Shown here piece by piece: positions 62,686 through 64,000 of a stretch of DNA of 64,000 nt. Both the position numbers and the translations under genes were made by a program. Source of the DNA: Flavobacterium resistens (GTDB taxonomy: Bacteria > Bacteroidota > Bacteroidia > Flavobacteriales > Flavobacteriaceae). Position 1 is the first letter of the stretch. Every line of letters begins with the position of its first letter. The notes beneath the pieces were generated by a model. The model saw nothing but the letters and a program-made list of their open reading frames with translations, made no database searches and was not told the origin of the DNA. The DNA is taken from positions 1,240,001-1,304,000 of the forward strand of contig NZ_FXTA01000001.1 in the NCBI RefSeq assembly GCF_900182645.1, in the 5' to 3' direction.

Positions 62686-63858
62686 TCAATTTGTCTTTCT
62701 ATTTTTAGATTTATAAGTAAGTCCGTAAACTGTAAATGCCAATGCTGATAAGCCAATGCATCCAATAGCAACTGCATGCCATCCGCCCAACTTCCAAAGC
62801 ATTAATCCATATGCAGATCCAGCGGCGGTTCCTAAAAAGCTAAACGACATAAAAACTGTATTTAGTCTGTTTCTGGCTTCTGGCAATAAGGAATAGACTC
62901 TGGTTTGATTTGAAATATGAACACCCTGAATTCCAATGTCAATAAACACAATTCCAATCGCAATTCCGATTACGCTTTCTATCGAAAAATAAAAAATCAA
63001 AAAGCTTATTAAAATCAATAGACAGCCATAACCAACTGCAATTCTCGAATTTCCTTTATCTCCAATTTTACCAACCAAAGGTGCTGCCAAAGCTCCAGAA
63101 GCACCAACAATTCCGAACAAACCAATTGTTGCACTGTTAAAATGAAACGGCTCACCCGAAAGCAGCAAAACCATAGTTGTCCAAAAAGCACCAAATTGAG
63201 CAAAACTGAAAACATTGATTGCTGTGGCTTCACGCAAAACTGGCTGTGTTTTTATAAGTGTAAATAAGGACTGGATCAATTGCCCATAAGTTCCTTGAAA
63301 CTGTGGTTTATTAACTGGGAATTTATTTTGAATCACAAAAAAGATCAAAAGACAAATTCCTGCTGCAATATAAAACATCGATCTCCAGCCTAAAACCTGG
63401 CCAATAAGTCCGCTTAAAGTTCTGGAAAGCAAAATTCCAACCAATAAGCCACTCATGATTGTTCCAATAACTTTTCCGCGCTGTTCTGGTGTACTTAATG
63501 ACGCTGCCAAAGGCAAAATAAGTTGTGGCACAATCGATGTGATTCCGATTAGTAAAGAAGCGATTTGTAAAATCAGAAAACTTTTGGCTGTTGCAGCAAT
63601 CAAAAGTGCGATTACTGAGGCAAAAGTGGTTATTAAAATTTGTTTTTTACGTTCTAATTTGTCACCAAGAGGCACCATAAAAAAGAGACCAATTGCGTAA
63701 CCTGCCTGCGTAAGATACGTTATTGTTCCTGCGCTGGCTTCGGGAATTTTAAATTCGTTGGCAATTAAAACAATCAAAGGCTGGCAGTAATAAAGATTTG
63801 CAACTATAAGACTAGTGCAAACTGCCATAAACAGTACATTCGTTTTCGATAAATTCAT
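62686..63858 (-). CDS. MFS transporter (12 membrane segments)
   Basis: A 390-residue polytopic protein with about 12 hydrophobic helices. MFS features are the GDKLERK loop between helices 2 and 3 (MVPLGDKLERKKQIL), the LVGKIGDKGNSRIA loop in the second half and a GIVGASGALAAP segment. It is similar to AraJ/YnfM-type efflux or sugar-release permeases. Substrate is unknown. A TATTTTTG element overlaps the start region. It is 48 bases upstream of the immunophilin gene. Confidence 0.92.
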   Translation of the reverse strand: MNLSKTNVLFMAVCTSLIVANLYYCQPLIVLIANEFKIPEASAGTITYLTQAGYAIGLFFMVPLGDKLERKKQILITTFASVIALLIAATAKSFLILQIASLLIGITSIVPQLILPLAASLSTPEQRGKVIGTIMSGLLVGILLSRTLSGLIGQVLGWRSMFYIAAGICLLIFFVIQNKFPVNKPQFQGTYGQLIQSLFTLIKTQPVLREATAINVFSFAQFGAFWTTMVLLLSGEPFHFNSATIGLFGIVGASGALAAPLVGKIGDKGNSRIAVGYGCLLILISFLIFYFSIESVIGIAIGIVFIDIGIQGVHISNQTRVYSLLPEARNRLNTVFMSFSFLGTAAGSAYGLMLWKLGGWHAVAIGCIGLSALAFTVYGLTYKSKNRKTN

Positions 63859-63862
63859 GATG

Positions 63863-63870
63863 CAAAAATA
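63863..63870 (-). promoter_or_regulatory. Putative -7 element (TATTTTTG) of the MFS gene
   Basis: The minus strand reads TATTTTTG, four bases before the ATG at 63858. A transcript from here would start at or near the start codon, so it may be leaderless. The remaining bases 63871-64000 show no gene. Confidence 0.4.
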
Positions 63871-64000
63871 CCAATCTAATCTTTAGCAAAACTTTAAAAA
63901 ATTTATAAATTTTTCAAATTCAAGTTAAGATCAGGATATTTTTGCACCAATTTCATTGAATTTTAAGCTTTTAAAAAATCTTCACGAACCGGACTAAAAA

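Noticed and set aside
1..64000. tRNA, rRNA, prophage or integrative element
   Set aside because: I looked for cloverleaf-like genes, rRNA, integrases, phage genes and attachment-site duplications and found none that I can support by eye.

Overview
The window is low-GC DNA (by eye well under 40% G+C) from a Flavobacteriia genome, most probably Flavobacterium. The signs are TAnnTTTG promoter elements in place of sigma70 boxes, few Shine-Dalgarno sequences, long NusB, a cyclophilin-FKBP fusion, DUF3276/PUR protein, SatD-DUF3307 and heptanucleotide-periodic spacer repeats. I saw no rRNA, tRNA, CRISPR array, prophage or insertion sequence. It reads as chromosomal core DNA with a few accessory islets.

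Layout. 1-4.05 kb: a 1005-residue secreted TPR protein, divergent from an FtsE-type ATPase. 4.05-12.8 kb: a surface-polysaccharide locus with four glycosyltransferases, FdtA-like ketoisomerase, FdtB-like aminotransferase, a hexapeptide acyltransferase, a Wzx flippase and a FemAB/GNAT-like protein. The aminotransferase gene contains a 7-bp tandem repeat in frame. 12.85-15.3 kb: TRIC-type channel, an unknown secreted protein and an RDD protein. 15.3-20.9 kb: SpoIIM-like, DUF4129, DUF4350, MoxR ATPase and DUF58, a conserved envelope-associated module. 20.9-25.3 kb: unknown secreted protein, alkaline-phosphatase-superfamily enzyme, SpoU methyltransferase, class C serine hydrolase. 25.4-31.9 kb: Rel/SpoT, Fur, PurA, Nudix, amidohydrolase. 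32-35.3 kb: a small orphan protein, an L,D-transpeptidase and a TetR regulator followed by a TetX-like flavin monooxygenase. 35.4-42.6 kb: GuaB, two outer-membrane/lipoproteins, HMG-CoA lyase, the SatD-DUF3307 pair behind five regularly spaced palindromes, and PyrD. 42.9-49.6 kb: an arylsulfatase locus with an OM protein, OprO/P-like porin, DUF6515 protein and a formylglycine-generating enzyme that keeps both active-site cysteines. 49.7-64 kb: PepT, YajC, NusB, Leu dehydrogenase, ABC exporter, PUR protein, three alpha/beta hydrolases, CsaA-like protein, a possible structured RNA, Rnk/GreA-like protein, cytochrome c, dual immunophilin and an MFS transporter.

How the genes work together. The polysaccharide genes look like part of an O-antigen or capsule pathway making a dTDP-3-amino-3,6-dideoxyhexose; the dTDP-glucose steps are not in the window. 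The sulfatase and FGE form a substrate/maturase pair with an outer-membrane entry route. TetR-TetX looks like a self-regulated xenobiotic oxidation cassette. SatD has a C-terminal helix-turn-helix and metal-site-like motifs, and the operator-like array in front of it suggests autoregulation of a SatD/membrane-protein pair; this is the least explained system in the window.
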